NCBI RefSeq assembly: GCF_900142025.1
Contig: NZ_FQZM01000004.1
Location: 62,001 to 126,000, forward strand
Reading direction: 5' to 3'
Origin: Desulfofundulus thermosubterraneus DSM 16057
GTDB taxonomy: Bacteria > Bacillota > Desulfotomaculia > Desulfotomaculales > Desulfovirgulaceae
Length of the DNA: 64,000 nucleotides
Shown: one piece after another, positions 45,082-55,020 of the stretch
How positions within the stretch are numbered: the first letter of the stretch is position 1
Layout: each line of letters starts with the position of its first letter
Position numbers and translations under genes: made by a program
Notes under the pieces: model-generated
Databases searched by the model: none
Seen by the model: the letters and a program-made list of their open reading frames with translations, nothing else
What the model was told of the DNA's origin: nothing

Positions 45082-45342
45082 GTGTCCTTCCGTAATTTGC
45101 CCGGCCCTGCAAAGCTTGCTCTGGCCATTATGGCCTGGGCGCTGATTTTGTGGGTTTTTACCCTCGGTTATCCTGCTTTTGCGCCGGTAGCCCGGTTTAT
45201 TTTTGGAGCACTGGTTTTACCCTGCGCTTTGGCGGAATGGTTAAAGATGAAAGGAGTGGTGACCGGCAGGGCAGTAAGTGTCCTGCGTATGGTGCTTATT
45301 GCTTTTGCCGTGCTCCTCTGGCTGATTAACACTAGAACTTGA
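45082..45342 (+). CDS. Small membrane protein, YrdB-like
   Basis: 86 residues with three hydrophobic stretches (ALAIMAWALILWVFTLGY, PVARFIFGALVLPCALAEWL, VLRMVLIAFAVLLWLI). The pattern of short membrane segments with a central GALVLPCALAEWLK resembles small DUF2568/YrdB-type proteins, but I hold this loosely. GTG 45082 follows GAGGTG by 6 bases. Its last 11 bases overlap the end of a convergent tiny gene. Confidence 0.6.
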   Translation: MSFRNLPGPAKLALAIMAWALILWVFTLGYPAFAPVARFIFGALVLPCALAEWLKMKGVVTGRAVSVLRMVLIAFAVLLWLINTRT

Positions 45343-45493
45343 TTAAATTTCCGGCCACAAGGCCCAGCCCGAAGGCAACGACGCTGCTGGCTAAGACCCA
45401 GAGCAGTTCCTTTTTCACTCGCTTCACGAGATGTTCAATGGATTCCCCCTGGGATGTTTCAACGCTACCGGGTTTGTTTTTTTCTTTAGTCAT
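45332..45493 (-). CDS. 53-residue single-span membrane protein
   Basis: Minus-strand ATG at 45493, stop at 45332-45334. GGAGGT lies 7 bases before the ATG, an excellent site. The product is charged at first (MTKEKNKPGSVETSQGESIE, then LVKRVKKEL) and ends in one membrane span (LWVLASSVVAFGLGLVAGNL). Too short for usual gene calling. No family recognised; the shape is that of small membrane adaptors. It overlaps the convergent gene's end. Confidence 0.6.
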   Translation of the reverse strand: MTKEKNKPGSVETSQGESIEHLVKRVKKELLWVLASSVVAFGLGLVAGNLIKF

Positions 45494-45579
45494 CTTGCTA
45501 CCTCCGCTTTCCTTCTTGTTTTAGCCCTTTTTCTATCCTCAGGGACGCCTTTGCTGAAACATTTACTCGCAAGGATACT

Positions 45580-46449
45580 TTAAGGCCAGCGCACAGGTAT
45601 GGTTACCTTGTTTTCAATGCTGCCGTCCTTGGCGCTGATGGAGAAAACTTCCAGGGTGCCCTTTCCGTCCTGCGGGGGGGTAAAGTTGAGTCGCATTTCA
45701 AAGTCTCCCCGTTCGGGGGCAGCCTTGGTGGCGGTGGCATATGCGCTGACCAAAACCTTGCCCTGGCTGTCCAGTAGCCTGGCGTTGACCGTTCCTTCGT
45801 AAACTCTGGCGCTGCCCTTGACCAGTAGCGGTACACCAACTACCTGATCCGGTGTGGGGTGGGTGACCCAAATGGCCGGTTCATAAACCCTGGACAAATC
45901 CCTGCGGAAAGGTTGATCATATAAACCCACGTGGCCCCACCAGTCCCGGGTGCGCTCATCCACCTTGCCTTCCACCTGGAACGATACCTGGCGGATTTCC
46001 GGGAACTCAGTTAAAGTGTTGACCACGCTTTGGATGCCCAGGGCTTCCCCTTCGGCACCTGCACTGGGGTGTTCCAGTACCTCCCTGGAGAAATTGACTG
46101 TGGCCAGACCGTCCTTTACCGTTACCCCCAGGACCTTGGTGTTAGGGGGTAAAATACGTATGGCTCCCGGGGTAGATGGCTCAGCCGAAATTAATTCCTG
46201 TACTGCTTTCAAAGCCGGATCCTTCGCCGGGGGAACCTTGTGGACTTCCCGTACCAAATAGCTTTCCTGGCCCGTAGATTTTACATAATACACAGCCAGA
46301 AGTAGGGACTGGGGCGGGGTGGGGGCCGGCAAATCATTTGCTGGAGCTTGCTGCCTGGACCAGGTACAGCTGGATGCAAACAGCAATAAAATGAAAAAGC
46401 TTAAAACCAGGATCGGGACTTTCCCCATGGATTTCCTGATTACTTGCAC
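45580..46449 (-). CDS. GerM-domain lipoprotein with Gmad2 domain
   Basis: 289 residues. A signal peptide ends in the lipobox LLFASSC, so the protein is lipid-anchored outside the cell or in the intermembrane space of the forespore. Residues about 50-170 form a GerMN domain (VREVHKVPP...LPPNTKVLGVTVKDGLATVNFS); residues about 195-285 form a Gmad2 immunoglobulin-like domain (IWVTHPTPDQVVGVPLLVKG). GerM in B. subtilis is needed for spore engulfment and germination. Start GTG 46449 has GGGG about 10 bases ahead; the ATG at 46428 (MGKVPILVL) is an alternative. Confidence 0.85.
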   Translation of the reverse strand: MQVIRKSMGKVPILVLSFFILLLFASSCTWSRQQAPANDLPAPTPPQSLLLAVYYVKSTGQESYLVREVHKVPPAKDPALKAVQELISAEPSTPGAIRILPPNTKVLGVTVKDGLATVNFSREVLEHPSAGAEGEALGIQSVVNTLTEFPEIRQVSFQVEGKVDERTRDWWGHVGLYDQPFRRDLSRVYEPAIWVTHPTPDQVVGVPLLVKGSARVYEGTVNARLLDSQGKVLVSAYATATKAAPERGDFEMRLNFTPPQDGKGTLEVFSISAKDGSIENKVTIPVRWP

Positions 46450-46634
46450 CTGTCATACCCCACTTCCTGTCATTGCTTGCTGCCTTTATCTAAGTATACC
46501 ACTGAAACTCGTGCTTTGTCACCCGCAATCCTGCCCGGCTGCGCACCCGGCTATCTAAAATGATAAAACGACCGGAGTTCCCTTCGCCAACATCCACGGG
46601 GTACACCGGCCGCTTCCTGATGCTTTATTATTGT

Positions 46635-46772
46635 TTAATGACTGTGATGCCCGCTGGCTTTTTCTTCGACCTTTTCCATTACCCGACTGATTGGCCCGGC
46701 AAATATAGCCGCCAAAACGCCCACGCCAAGAACTATAGCCATACCTGCATAAAATGCCGTCCAGTCAACCAT
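46635..46772 (-). CDS. 45-residue single-span membrane protein
   Basis: Minus-strand ATG at 46772, stop 46635-46637. GGGGGCGGG lies 5 bases before the ATG. The product has one membrane span (FYAGMAIVLGVGVLAAIFA) followed by a charged tail (RVMEKVEEKASGHHSH). It lies alone between ftsK (second copy) and the GerM lipoprotein gene, on the same strand. No family recognised. The strong ribosome site and clean membrane profile favour a real gene. Confidence 0.55.
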   Translation of the reverse strand: MVDWTAFYAGMAIVLGVGVLAAIFAGPISRVMEKVEEKASGHHSH

Positions 46773-46899
46773 AAAATCCCGCCCCCTTATGTTTTCTTCC
46801 AACCTCTATGGCGTTTTTATCGCGTATTCCACTGCCGTACCCGGTTTTCACCGTTGGTTTTCACTGTTACTAAAAATGTATCACCGGCAGGATGAGAAG

Positions 46900-49170
46900 T
46901 CAACCAGTGCGGCCGAACATTTGTTGATATTGTTCCATGGTCATTAAAATGGCCCGGGGCTTGCTCCCCTCGAATTTGCCCACGATACCCCGTTGCTCCA
47001 TGATGTCGATCAACCGGGCGGCCCGGGCATAACCGATATGCAGCCTTCTTTGCAGCATGGAAATGGATGCATTGCCGTTTTCAATAAGTATTTTTACTGC
47101 CTGGGGAAGCAGTTCATCCTCTTCCTCCATCCTGGCCTCTTCCTCCTCCTCCACCGGCGGTTCTTCCATTACCCGCTGGTCATATACCGGTTGAGCCTGT
47201 TCCCTCAGGAAGGAAGTGAGGTTTTCCACCTCCTGATCCGACAGGTAGGCTCCCTGCACGCGCATGGGTTTAGGAGCCCCCACCGGGAAGAAGAGCATGT
47301 CTCCTTTGCCCAGCAGTTTCTCTGCCCCCCCCATGTCCAGGATAGTCCGGGAATCCATCTGGGAGGAGACAGCAAAGGAGATGCGGGAGGGAATATTGGC
47401 CTTGATTAAGCCGGTGATCACATCCACCGAGGGACGCTGGGTGGCTACGACCAGGTGAAGCCCCGCCGCACGGGCCATTTGGGCCAGCCGGCAGATGGAA
47501 TCCTCCACGTCGGCCGGGGCGACCATCATCAGGTCGGCCAATTCATCAATGATGATCACAACAAAGGGCAGGGGGCCTTCCGCCTGTGCCGTTGCGGCTG
47601 TTGGTTCGTCCATAGATGAGGCGGTGTTGGCAGGGGACTTTTTCCCGGCTGCCCAGAACAGCTCATTGTAACGTTTGATATCCCTTACCCCCGTGCGGGC
47701 AAAAAGCTCATAACGCCGCTCCATCTCCTTGACTGCCCAGCGTAAAACCCCGGCTGCCTTTTTGGCGTCGGTAACCACCGGGGATACCAGATGGGGAATG
47801 CCGTTGTAAGTAGTCAATTCCACCATTTTGGGGTCGATCATTAAAAATTTAACTTCATCGGGAGTAGCCTTGAATAGAATGCTGGCAATTAAGGTGTTAA
47901 TGCACACACTTTTCCCGGAACCGGTAGCGCCGGCTACCAGCAGGTGGGGCATTTTACCCAGGTCCGCGATGACGGGTGCCCCGGCAATATCGCGGCCCAA
48001 AACTACGGTAAGGCGGGAGGGGCTTTCCGTGAACTCCCTGCTTTCCAGCAATTCCCGCAGCTGTACGGTGGCTATTTCCCGGTTGGGCACCTCGATGCCC
48101 ACGGCTGCCTTGCCCGGAATGGGTGCTTCAATGCGCACCCCGGGAGCTGCCATGGCCAGGGCTATGTCGTCGGCCAGGCCCACAATGCGGCTGACTTTAA
48201 TGCCAGCCGGGGGCTGGATTTCATACCGGGTAATGGCCGGTCCTACGGATACCTGGGTCACCCGGGCCTGAATATTAAAACTGGCTAGGGTTTCTTCAAG
48301 AATCTGTTTTTTCTCGGCAATCTCCCGCTCTAAAATGGAATTATCCCGGGGTTTGGGTTTAGCCAAAAGACCGCTTGGAGGGAGCCGGTAAGGACGCCCG
48401 TCCGCCAGCGCGCAAGGGGCTACCTCCGTCTCCGTTAATTCCATTCCGTCCTGCTCCCGGGCGTTTTGCTTGCGCCGTTCCTTTTGCTGCCGGCGGTTTT
48501 GGTGGCCTTGTTCCTGTGTTTCCGTCTCACCGGCCGGGGCAGTTGGCTGCGGCAGGGGAAGGTTGTCCTTTTTTTCGGGAAGGGCGGGGGAACCGGCTTG
48601 TTTGCGGGTGTCTGCCTGTTCCACCTCTTCAAAGAGAAAATCGGACAAACGCTTCCCCAGGTGCTGGAACGTGTTGCGTACGGCCTGAACTATAATGCCC
48701 AAAAGCCTGGCCGGGGACTGGCCGGTGAGCAAGACGAGGCCGGTTATACTGAGAAAAGCCAGCAAAATATAGCTTCCGGCAACGCCAAAACACAGATGCA
48801 GTAAATAGCTGAAGGCGGCTCCCACCAAGCCGCCGCCCTGTCCCTGCCAGGCGGCACGAAAGAAATGGTCCGGCGGTATAAACAGGTGCAAAAAGGTAAG
48901 GGTGCTGATCAGCAATATTAACAGGCCCCAGGCACGGGAGGTCATCCCGTTGACCTTTCGCTCGCGCATAACTTTTATTCCGAAACAAAACAGGGCTACG
49001 GGCAGCAGGTAACGGCCGCTTCCGGCAGTGATCGTCAAACTCCGGGCAAGAAAGTGCCCTACCGTTCCTGCCGCCGGGGTAAACAGGCTGGCCATGCCTA
49101 ACAGGGCCAGGGTTATGATGGCCAGCCCGTAAAGCTCAAATTTAAGCTCCTTCAACCAGGGTTTGGCCAC
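46900..49170 (-). CDS. ftsK: DNA translocase FtsK/SpoIIIE (second copy)
   Basis: 756 residues, full-length. N-terminal membrane segments (residues about 10-160), a charged linker rich in Gln/Glu/Arg, the motor with Walker [10 protein letters not shown] and Walker [14 protein letters not shown], and the gamma domain ([20 protein letters not shown]). The motor is nearly identical to that of the copy at 12727 over long stretches, while membrane and linker parts differ. It is longer in the motor by an insert rich in Ala/Thr/Ser ([20 protein letters not shown]). GTG 49170 follows AGGAGGGG. One copy may act in cell division, the other in sporulation. Confidence 0.93.
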   Translation of the reverse strand: MAKPWLKELKFELYGLAIITLALLGMASLFTPAAGTVGHFLARSLTITAGSGRYLLPVALFCFGIKVMRERKVNGMTSRAWGLLILLISTLTFLHLFIPPDHFFRAAWQGQGGGLVGAAFSYLLHLCFGVAGSYILLAFLSITGLVLLTGQSPARLLGIIVQAVRNTFQHLGKRLSDFLFEEVEQADTRKQAGSPALPEKKDNLPLPQPTAPAGETETQEQGHQNRRQQKERRKQNAREQDGMELTETEVAPCALADGRPYRLPPSGLLAKPKPRDNSILEREIAEKKQILEETLASFNIQARVTQVSVGPAITRYEIQPPAGIKVSRIVGLADDIALAMAAPGVRIEAPIPGKAAVGIEVPNREIATVQLRELLESREFTESPSRLTVVLGRDIAGAPVIADLGKMPHLLVAGATGSGKSVCINTLIASILFKATPDEVKFLMIDPKMVELTTYNGIPHLVSPVVTDAKKAAGVLRWAVKEMERRYELFARTGVRDIKRYNELFWAAGKKSPANTASSMDEPTAATAQAEGPLPFVVIIIDELADLMMVAPADVEDSICRLAQMARAAGLHLVVATQRPSVDVITGLIKANIPSRISFAVSSQMDSRTILDMGGAEKLLGKGDMLFFPVGAPKPMRVQGAYLSDQEVENLTSFLREQAQPVYDQRVMEEPPVEEEEEARMEEEDELLPQAVKILIENGNASISMLQRRLHIGYARAARLIDIMEQRGIVGKFEGSKPRAILMTMEQYQQMFGRTG

Positions 49171-49297
49171 AAGTTCCCCTCCTTGCGAGTAAAACGACCG
49201 GGGCGTGACAAAAGGTGCCCGTTCTCATCATATTTTGAGCTTACCATAAAGTGGACAAAGAGGCAAGTTTGCCTTGGTAACCAGGGCTGGAGGCCGT

Positions 49298-49339
49298 AAA
49301 ATAATAAAACGCAGCAATGCTTGACAGGCGTAGCTGCGT
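49298..49339 (-). terminator. Terminator after lgt (minus strand)
   Basis: On the minus strand ACGCAGC (49339-49333) pairs with GCTGCGT (49315-49309) across a 17-base loop, followed by TTTATTATTTT. It lies between lgt and the downstream ftsK. Confidence 0.65.
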
Positions 49340-49420
49340 CTAAAAAATAGTTTTTGAAAGCGTCATGGGCGTCTGTTAAGTTAAAGATTGGGCCGGCTGG
49401 TGATGTGGTAGGGGCATGTT

Positions 49421-50200
49421 TCACCGCCGGGGTATATTGGTTTTGGTTTTTGCCCGCCCGTACCATATTCCTATCACGGCCAGCCCGATCAGGAGAAGGC
49501 TGACCAGCTGGGCTACCCGAACGGGTCCCAGCATCAGGCTGTCGGTGCGCAAACCTTCGATGAAGAAGCGTCCTACCGAGTAGAGACCCAAGTATAAAAG
49601 GGCTACCTCTCCGGTGAAGCGTTTCCTGGGCCAGTACCACATCAGGGAGGCAAACACCGCCAGATTCCACAGCGATTCATATAAAAAGGTGGGGTGGTAA
49701 TACTGGCCTTCGATAAACATTTGCCGGCGAATAAAGTCCGGGAAGTAAGCCATAAACTCCGGGGATACGGGACCACCGTGGGCTTCCTGGTTGATGAAGT
49801 TGCCCCAGCGGCCGATGGCCTGGCCCAGGATGACACTGGGGGCCAAGATGTCGGCCAGCAATGGGACGGACAGTTTATGCCGGCGGGCATACCATACCCC
49901 CGCCAGGGTGCCCCCGAGCAGACCGCCATGGATGGCGAGCCCGCCATGCCAGATGGCCAGGGCTTCCCAGGGGTTATGCTGGTAGCTTGACCATTCAAAA
50001 ATAACGTAATATATACGGGCACCAATGATGGCCGCCGGGATAATCAACGTAACCATATTTAAAATGTGATTGGGGTCCATCCGGTTTTGCCCCGCCCGGC
50101 GCAAAGCCAAAAAAATGCCAGTTAAAAAGGCCGTGGCCATAATGATGCCGTACCAGCGGATCTGCAACGGGCCGATCTGGATGGCTACAGGGTCGATCAT
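49421..50200 (-). CDS. lgt: Prolipoprotein diacylglyceryl transferase
   Basis: 259 residues, seven membrane segments. Moves diacylglycerol from phosphatidylglycerol to the lipobox Cys of prolipoproteins. Signature GRWGNFINQEAHGG and the catalytic region HGGLAIHGGLLGG are intact. ATG at 50200 has AGGTGATTCA directly before it, giving MIDPVAIQIGPLQIRWYG, the usual start; the frame stays open to 50254. A lipoprotein substrate (GerM-like) is encoded a few kilobases away. Confidence 0.95.
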   Translation of the reverse strand: MIDPVAIQIGPLQIRWYGIIMATAFLTGIFLALRRAGQNRMDPNHILNMVTLIIPAAIIGARIYYVIFEWSSYQHNPWEALAIWHGGLAIHGGLLGGTLAGVWYARRHKLSVPLLADILAPSVILGQAIGRWGNFINQEAHGGPVSPEFMAYFPDFIRRQMFIEGQYYHPTFLYESLWNLAVFASLMWYWPRKRFTGEVALLYLGLYSVGRFFIEGLRTDSLMLGPVRVAQLVSLLLIGLAVIGIWYGRAKTKTNIPRR

Positions 50201-50392
50201 TGAATCACCTCGTAAATATTTTCCCGCCTCTCCAATTATTATACCGGTAGTCAACCTGAAAAACCAGTACCGCGCTACACCAGTTGACCCGCTGGCGAAC
50301 CAGCCGCCTGGTGTTTGTCACTGGGAAAGCAAGCGCCTCAAAAAAATAACCCCACCTGTAGCCAGGCAGGGTAGTGAGCTGCGGTAGTAAAT

Positions 50393-50695
50393 TTACCGGA
50401 AGCTTGCCCGGCGGTTTACTGCCATGCATTCCCGGCAGTAAACCGGCTTGCGACCGGTAGGCTTAAAGGGCACCTGGGTGGGTGCACCGCAGGTAGAGCA
50501 GAAGGTGTCGTACATCTGCCGTTCCATTCCCGCGGCGCTACCGTCGTTGCGCTGTTTGCGCCGGCGGCGGCAGTCCCGGCAGCGGGTGGGTTCGTTCATC
50601 AAGCCTTTCTCGGCATAAAAGGCTTGCTCTCCGGCGGTGAAGATGAAATCGGCGCCGCAGTCACGGCAGGTAAGCACTTTGTCCTCGTAAGACAC
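50393..50695 (-). CDS. Zinc-ribbon protein of unknown function
   Basis: 100 residues with three or four CxxC pairs: CRDCGADF near residue 10, CRDCRRRR near 39, CSTCGAPT near 66 and CRECMAVN near 87. The first half is a zinc-binding domain of the type with TAGEQAFYAEKGL; the second (CGAPTQVPFKPTGRKPVYCR) is the CxxC-zinc ribbon seen in many clostridial small proteins. Probably RNA- or protein-binding. GTG 50695 follows AGGAGAGGAG. Confidence 0.82.
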   Translation of the reverse strand: MSYEDKVLTCRDCGADFIFTAGEQAFYAEKGLMNEPTRCRDCRRRRKQRNDGSAAGMERQMYDTFCSTCGAPTQVPFKPTGRKPVYCRECMAVNRRASFR

Positions 50696-50897
50696 AAATA
50701 CTCCTCTCCTTTCAGGGACTTACTGGTTCAGGGGCCCAAACACAAACTACCCGCTCCCTAATCCAGGAGAAGAGTATTTGCCGGTGACCACCAACCAGTT
50801 TGACTTTGTAAGATTATATCATAACGCTTCTTTGCTGTCCATAGGGGGGCAGTCCAAGTTCGTATTAAGATTCAGCAGGTAGCTCTGTACTCGCCTG

Positions 50898-51017
50898 CCG
50901 TTTTGCACGCGCTCGCTTTGTTTCCAGCACTCACTCACCGACTCCGGGTACCGGCGTAGGGAGTAAAACTGCGCATGGCCAGCAATCATCTGCCAAAGAA
51001 CTCTGGTTGCAGTGAGT
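50898..51017. repeat. Palindromic intergenic element, copy 4 (opposite orientation)
   Basis: On the plus strand CCAGCACTCACT begins at 50924; ACTCACT (50929-50935) faces AGTGAGT (51011-51017), so the distal arm is shortened. Read from the minus strand the interior starts TGCAACCAGAGTTCTTTGG, as in copies 2 and 3. TTTTGCACGCGCTCGCTTTG at 50901-50920 is the reversed right flank of copy 3. It ends two bases from the hyuB stop codon. The rest of the 324-base gap 50696-51019 shows only the zinc-ribbon gene's leader. Confidence 0.82.
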
Positions 51018-51019
51018 TT

Positions 51020-52849
51020 TTAAATGCCCTTTTGGCGTAGTTTTTCCCTCTGCTGGATGGTGGCCGGGTAATCTACCTCGAGATCCGCGCTTAATATGAC
51101 CCCATACGTTTCTTTTGCCGCCCGCCAACTGACCAGACCCTCCAGCACATCCTGCCGAACCAGCTCCGGATCCCGTTCCAGGGGGTTACCGTAACCACCC
51201 CCGCCGGCGGTTTGCAGCATAATGGTGGTTCCCGCCGGTACCCGACAGGTGAATTTCCCTCCTTTGGATTCCTGTATCCCGTTCGTTTCTGTTCCTACTG
51301 TTGCTGCCTCTGGCAGACGTCCGGTAGGGCCCCCGCCTAAACCCGAGTTTGCAAGGGTTGAATTTGCCGGCCAGACCACCCTGACCTTGGCCTGCTGTCC
51401 CGGCAATCCACCCGCCAGGCCCCAGGGCGGCAATTCGGCCCGTTCAGTGCTTACCGCTACTGTGGCATCTCCCCTCAAGACCGTGATTTCCCGCATCATG
51501 CCCAGACCGCCCCGGTGCTTTCCGGCCCCGCCCGAATCGGGAACCAGGGCATAGCGGTCCACCCTGAGCGGGTAGGATTGCTCGATTACTTCCACCGGTG
51601 TGTTGCGGGTGTTGGTCATATGCACGTGTACTCCGTCCATCCCGTCCTGGTTGTGTTTTGCTCCCTGGCCGCCGCCGTATGTTTCCACGTAGGAATAGTA
51701 GGTGCCGGTGGTGGGGTCGACGCCGCCCACGGTGAAATTGCTCATGCTTCCCGTTCCCGCTGCCGTTACCCGCTCTGGCACCGCCCGGGCCAGGGCACCC
51801 AGGAGCACGTCGGCAATGCGCTGGGCCGTATTAATGTTGGCGTGGGCTACCGGGGCGGGGAAGACGGGATTTACCAGACTGCCTTCGGGTGTAACTACCT
51901 CCACAGCCCGGTTGAGGCCATCACTGGAAGGCAAATCGGGGTCCACCACTGCTTTTACTACATAGTACACACAGGCCAGGGTCACCCCTCTGGTGGCATT
52001 GACCGGTCCCCTTACCTGGGGGTGGGTGCCGCTAAAGTCTACCGTAAGCCCCTTGTCGTGCCGGGTAATGGCTACCCGGATATTGATGGGATTTTGTTCC
52101 AGGCCATCACTTTCCAGGAAGTCTTCAAACTCGTAAGTGCCCGGAGGTATTATTTCTAAGGCGGCAAGCAGCCGCCGGTGGGTGTAGCTGATGATTTGTT
52201 CCATATGCTCCTTCAAGGCATTTGCTCCGTAGCGCTCCGCCAGTTCCATAAGCCTTTTTATCCCCCGGTCGTTGGCCGTGAGCTGGGCCTGGATATCGCC
52301 ATGAAACTCCCTGGCGGTCCGCAGGTTGTGGGAGACCAGTTTTAAAAGCTCCCGGTTGACTTTCCCCCGCCTGCGGATTTTAACCGGTGGGATACGGATA
52401 CCCTCCTGGAAAATTTCCGTGGCTGTGGTGGACATGCTGCCCGGAACTGCACCTCCCACATCCACATGGTGGGCGAGATTGGCCACCAGGGCCAGGGGCC
52501 TGTTCCGGTAAAAGACCGGGCTGATCACGCAGATGTCAGGCAGGTGGGAGCCGCTGATGTAAGGATCGTTGATGATAACTGCATCACCCTCCTCAAGTTT
52601 TGCCAGGGGGTATTCCCGCAATACCGCTTGCACCACCGCAGGCATGAGGCCCAGATGCAGGGGAATGTGTTCCGCCTGGGCCACCAGCCGGCCATCGGCG
52701 GTATAGATGGCGGTGGAGCAGTCGCGGCGGTCTTTGATATTGGGGGAAAGGGCCGTCCTGGTAAGGGTGGCGCCCATTTCCTCGGCTACCGATTGCAGGG
52801 CGTGGCGGGTTACTTCCAGTTGTACGGGGTCTATATCTAATTGGGACAT
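51020..52849 (-). CDS. hyuB: Hydantoinase B / oxoprolinase B family protein
   Basis: 609 residues. It has IKDRRDCSTAIYTADGRLVA, GDAVIINDPYISGSHLPDI and HHVDVGGAVPGSM near the N terminus, the family signatures, and GGLGMMREITVLRGDATVAV in the second half. HyuB is the catalytic partner of HyuA in ATP-dependent opening of hydantoins or 5-oxoproline; the same pair forms acetone/acetophenone carboxylase-type enzymes, so the substrate is open. The ATG abuts the hyuA stop codon. Confidence 0.88.
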   Translation of the reverse strand: MSQLDIDPVQLEVTRHALQSVAEEMGATLTRTALSPNIKDRRDCSTAIYTADGRLVAQAEHIPLHLGLMPAVVQAVLREYPLAKLEEGDAVIINDPYISGSHLPDICVISPVFYRNRPLALVANLAHHVDVGGAVPGSMSTTATEIFQEGIRIPPVKIRRRGKVNRELLKLVSHNLRTAREFHGDIQAQLTANDRGIKRLMELAERYGANALKEHMEQIISYTHRRLLAALEIIPPGTYEFEDFLESDGLEQNPINIRVAITRHDKGLTVDFSGTHPQVRGPVNATRGVTLACVYYVVKAVVDPDLPSSDGLNRAVEVVTPEGSLVNPVFPAPVAHANINTAQRIADVLLGALARAVPERVTAAGTGSMSNFTVGGVDPTTGTYYSYVETYGGGQGAKHNQDGMDGVHVHMTNTRNTPVEVIEQSYPLRVDRYALVPDSGGAGKHRGGLGMMREITVLRGDATVAVSTERAELPPWGLAGGLPGQQAKVRVVWPANSTLANSGLGGGPTGRLPEAATVGTETNGIQESKGGKFTCRVPAGTTIMLQTAGGGGYGNPLERDPELVRQDVLEGLVSWRAAKETYGVILSADLEVDYPATIQQREKLRQKGI

Positions 52850-55003
52850 CTATCTTCCCCCCACATGGATGATGAGATTGCCCCACTGGTCTACCCGTAC
52901 GGACGTTCCGGGCCATACCAGGGTGGTGGTGTCGGATTGCTCAATTACCGCTGGTCCCTTCAGGCTCATGTCCGTTTCCAGGTCGTTGCGGCGGTAAACC
53001 GGTGTGGATAAGAAGCAATCATCAAAATACACCGGCCGCTCTTCCAGCGGTTCGGCCACCGCCCTTGAACCCTTCTTTTTTCCGGGGGTGGGTACGGGAG
53101 GGCGGGGCAGGCTGCCCAGGGCCACCAGCCGCAGGTTGACCACTTCTACAGGGGCTTTTTCGCGGCAAAACCCGTATTCCTGCCGGTGAAGCAGGTGAAA
53201 GCTGCGCCTTAAAATGGCCAGATCCTCCGTGCCCAGTTGACCGGCGGGTACTGGCAGGGTCAGGGTATAGGACTGGCCCCTGTAGCGTAAATCGGCCTGG
53301 CGGGCAATGATGATCTCCCCGGGGGAAAATCCCTCCTGTTCCAGCTCACGGCGGCCTTTTTCTTCGAGAGGGGTGTAAAGATCCGCCAGTTGGTCCGGCT
53401 CCGTGTCGTTTAAAAGCAACAGTGCCGTGCGTACGTAATCGCGGCGCACGTCGGCATGGAGCATACCCAGGGCGGAGGTGACCCCGGGGTAGCGGGGAAT
53501 GAGGACATAGGGAACGTTCAGCTCCCGGGCCAGTTCCACGGCGTGCAGCGGCCCGGCCCCGCCGAAGACCACCAGGGTGAAATCCCGGGGATCATGGCCG
53601 CGCTGGACGGAAACAACCCGCATGGCCCGGGCCATGGCAGCATTTACCACCCGGATCATGCCCGCCGCGGCTTCTTCAACGGAAAGTTTTAAGGGGCGGG
53701 CAATCTTCTCCTCCAGGGATTGCCGGGCCAGCGCGGGTTGTAGGGTAAGCGCGGGGTTTAAGCTCCGGGTGGAGCTGATGCGCCCCAGTACCAGGTTGGC
53801 GTCGGTAACCGTAGGCTCGGTTCCCCCCAGGCCGTAGCAGGCCGGGCCGGGGGCGGCCCCGGCGCTGGCGGGTCCCACCCTCAGGGCTCCACCTCCGTCC
53901 ACCCAGCCAATACTGCCCCCACCCGCCCCGATGGTATGGATGTCCAGCATGGGGAGGCTCATGGGGTAACCGCCAATGGTACCCTCCGTGGTGTGGCGCA
54001 GCTGCTCTCCCTTAATCAGGCAGATATCCATGCTGGTACCGCCCATGTCGGCCGTAATTACATTGGGGCGGCCGGTCTGGCGGGCCAGAAATAACCCGGC
54101 TAAAACCCCGCCGGCGGGCCCGGAAAGAACGGTGCGGGCGCTTTCCCGCATGGCCTGCTCCGCTGTCAGCATGCCCCCGCTGGACTGCATGATGAACAAA
54201 CCGGGTGGCCGTCTGCTTTGCATCCCCGGGCGGGTGAAGCCCTTTAAACCTTCCTTCAGGCGGGCTACATAAGCGGCTATGCGGGGTTGCACCAGGGCGT
54301 TGATGACAGTTGTACTGGTGCGTTCGTATTCCCTGAATTCGGGCAGGATATCGGAAGAAAGGGTCACCCGGACGTCGGGATAAAGCCGGGCAATGATATC
54401 CCGAACCTTTTGTTCGTGCCGGGGGTTGGCATAGGAGTGTAGAAAGCTTACGGCAATAGAAAATACCCCGGCCCCGCGGATTTCTTTCACAATGGCCTCC
54501 ACTTCCCCTTCATCCAGGGGAAGGTATACCTGGCCGTCTGCCGTGATCCGTTCCGTTACCTCAAAGGTGAGGCGGCGGGGGACGAGGGGGCGGGGCTTAA
54601 CCGCCCAGAAATCGTAAAGGGCCGGCCGGTTCTGCCTCCCGATGAACAAAAGGTCCTTAAAGCCCCGGGTAACCAGGAGGGCAACCGGTGTACCCTTGCC
54701 TTCCAGGAGAGCGTTGGTGGCCACGGTGGTGCCATGAAGGAGCAGTTTTAATCCCGCCGGGTCAAGTCCGGCTGCAGCTGCTGCTCCGGCCAGGCCGTCC
54801 AGTACGGCCCGGTCAGGGTCAGATGGAGTGGAGGGAACCTTGGATATAAACATCTCTCCGGTATCTTCCCTTAACAGGCATATATCGGTAAAAGTCCCGC
54901 CTGTATCCACGGCGGCCCGGTAGGTGGGGCTTGTTTCCCTACCGTTCCGGCTCGGGGAAGGGTTTTTCTTTCCTTTGAGCATAAGCACTTTTTTTCCGAA
55001 CAA
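52850..55003 (-). CDS. hyuA: Hydantoinase A / oxoprolinase A family protein
   Basis: 717 residues, actin-like ATPase fold. AVDTGGTFTDICLLRED near residue 31 and TADMGGTSMDICLIKGEQL near residue 305 are the phosphate-binding loops; HGTTVATNALLEGKG and QSSGGMLTAEQAM are further signatures. ATP hydrolysis here activates the amide or carboxylated substrate used with HyuB. TTG 55003 has GGAGTG 6 bases ahead. Later GTG/ATG codons (about residues 6-8) are possible starts. Confidence 0.88.
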   Translation of the reverse strand: MFGKKVLMLKGKKNPSPSRNGRETSPTYRAAVDTGGTFTDICLLREDTGEMFISKVPSTPSDPDRAVLDGLAGAAAAAGLDPAGLKLLLHGTTVATNALLEGKGTPVALLVTRGFKDLLFIGRQNRPALYDFWAVKPRPLVPRRLTFEVTERITADGQVYLPLDEGEVEAIVKEIRGAGVFSIAVSFLHSYANPRHEQKVRDIIARLYPDVRVTLSSDILPEFREYERTSTTVINALVQPRIAAYVARLKEGLKGFTRPGMQSRRPPGLFIMQSSGGMLTAEQAMRESARTVLSGPAGGVLAGLFLARQTGRPNVITADMGGTSMDICLIKGEQLRHTTEGTIGGYPMSLPMLDIHTIGAGGGSIGWVDGGGALRVGPASAGAAPGPACYGLGGTEPTVTDANLVLGRISSTRSLNPALTLQPALARQSLEEKIARPLKLSVEEAAAGMIRVVNAAMARAMRVVSVQRGHDPRDFTLVVFGGAGPLHAVELARELNVPYVLIPRYPGVTSALGMLHADVRRDYVRTALLLLNDTEPDQLADLYTPLEEKGRRELEQEGFSPGEIIIARQADLRYRGQSYTLTLPVPAGQLGTEDLAILRRSFHLLHRQEYGFCREKAPVEVVNLRLVALGSLPRPPVPTPGKKKGSRAVAEPLEERPVYFDDCFLSTPVYRRNDLETDMSLKGPAVIEQSDTTTLVWPGTSVRVDQWGNLIIHVGGR

Positions 55004-55020
55004 TTTTTACACTCCTCGCT

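Noticed and set aside
45339..45524. Plus-strand frame of 61 codons
   Set aside because: It lacks a ribosome site and lies antisense to the better-supported 53-residue minus-strand gene.
51222..52159. Plus-strand frames opposite hyuB
   Set aside because: They mirror the codon bias of hyuB and have no ribosome sites or recognisable domains.
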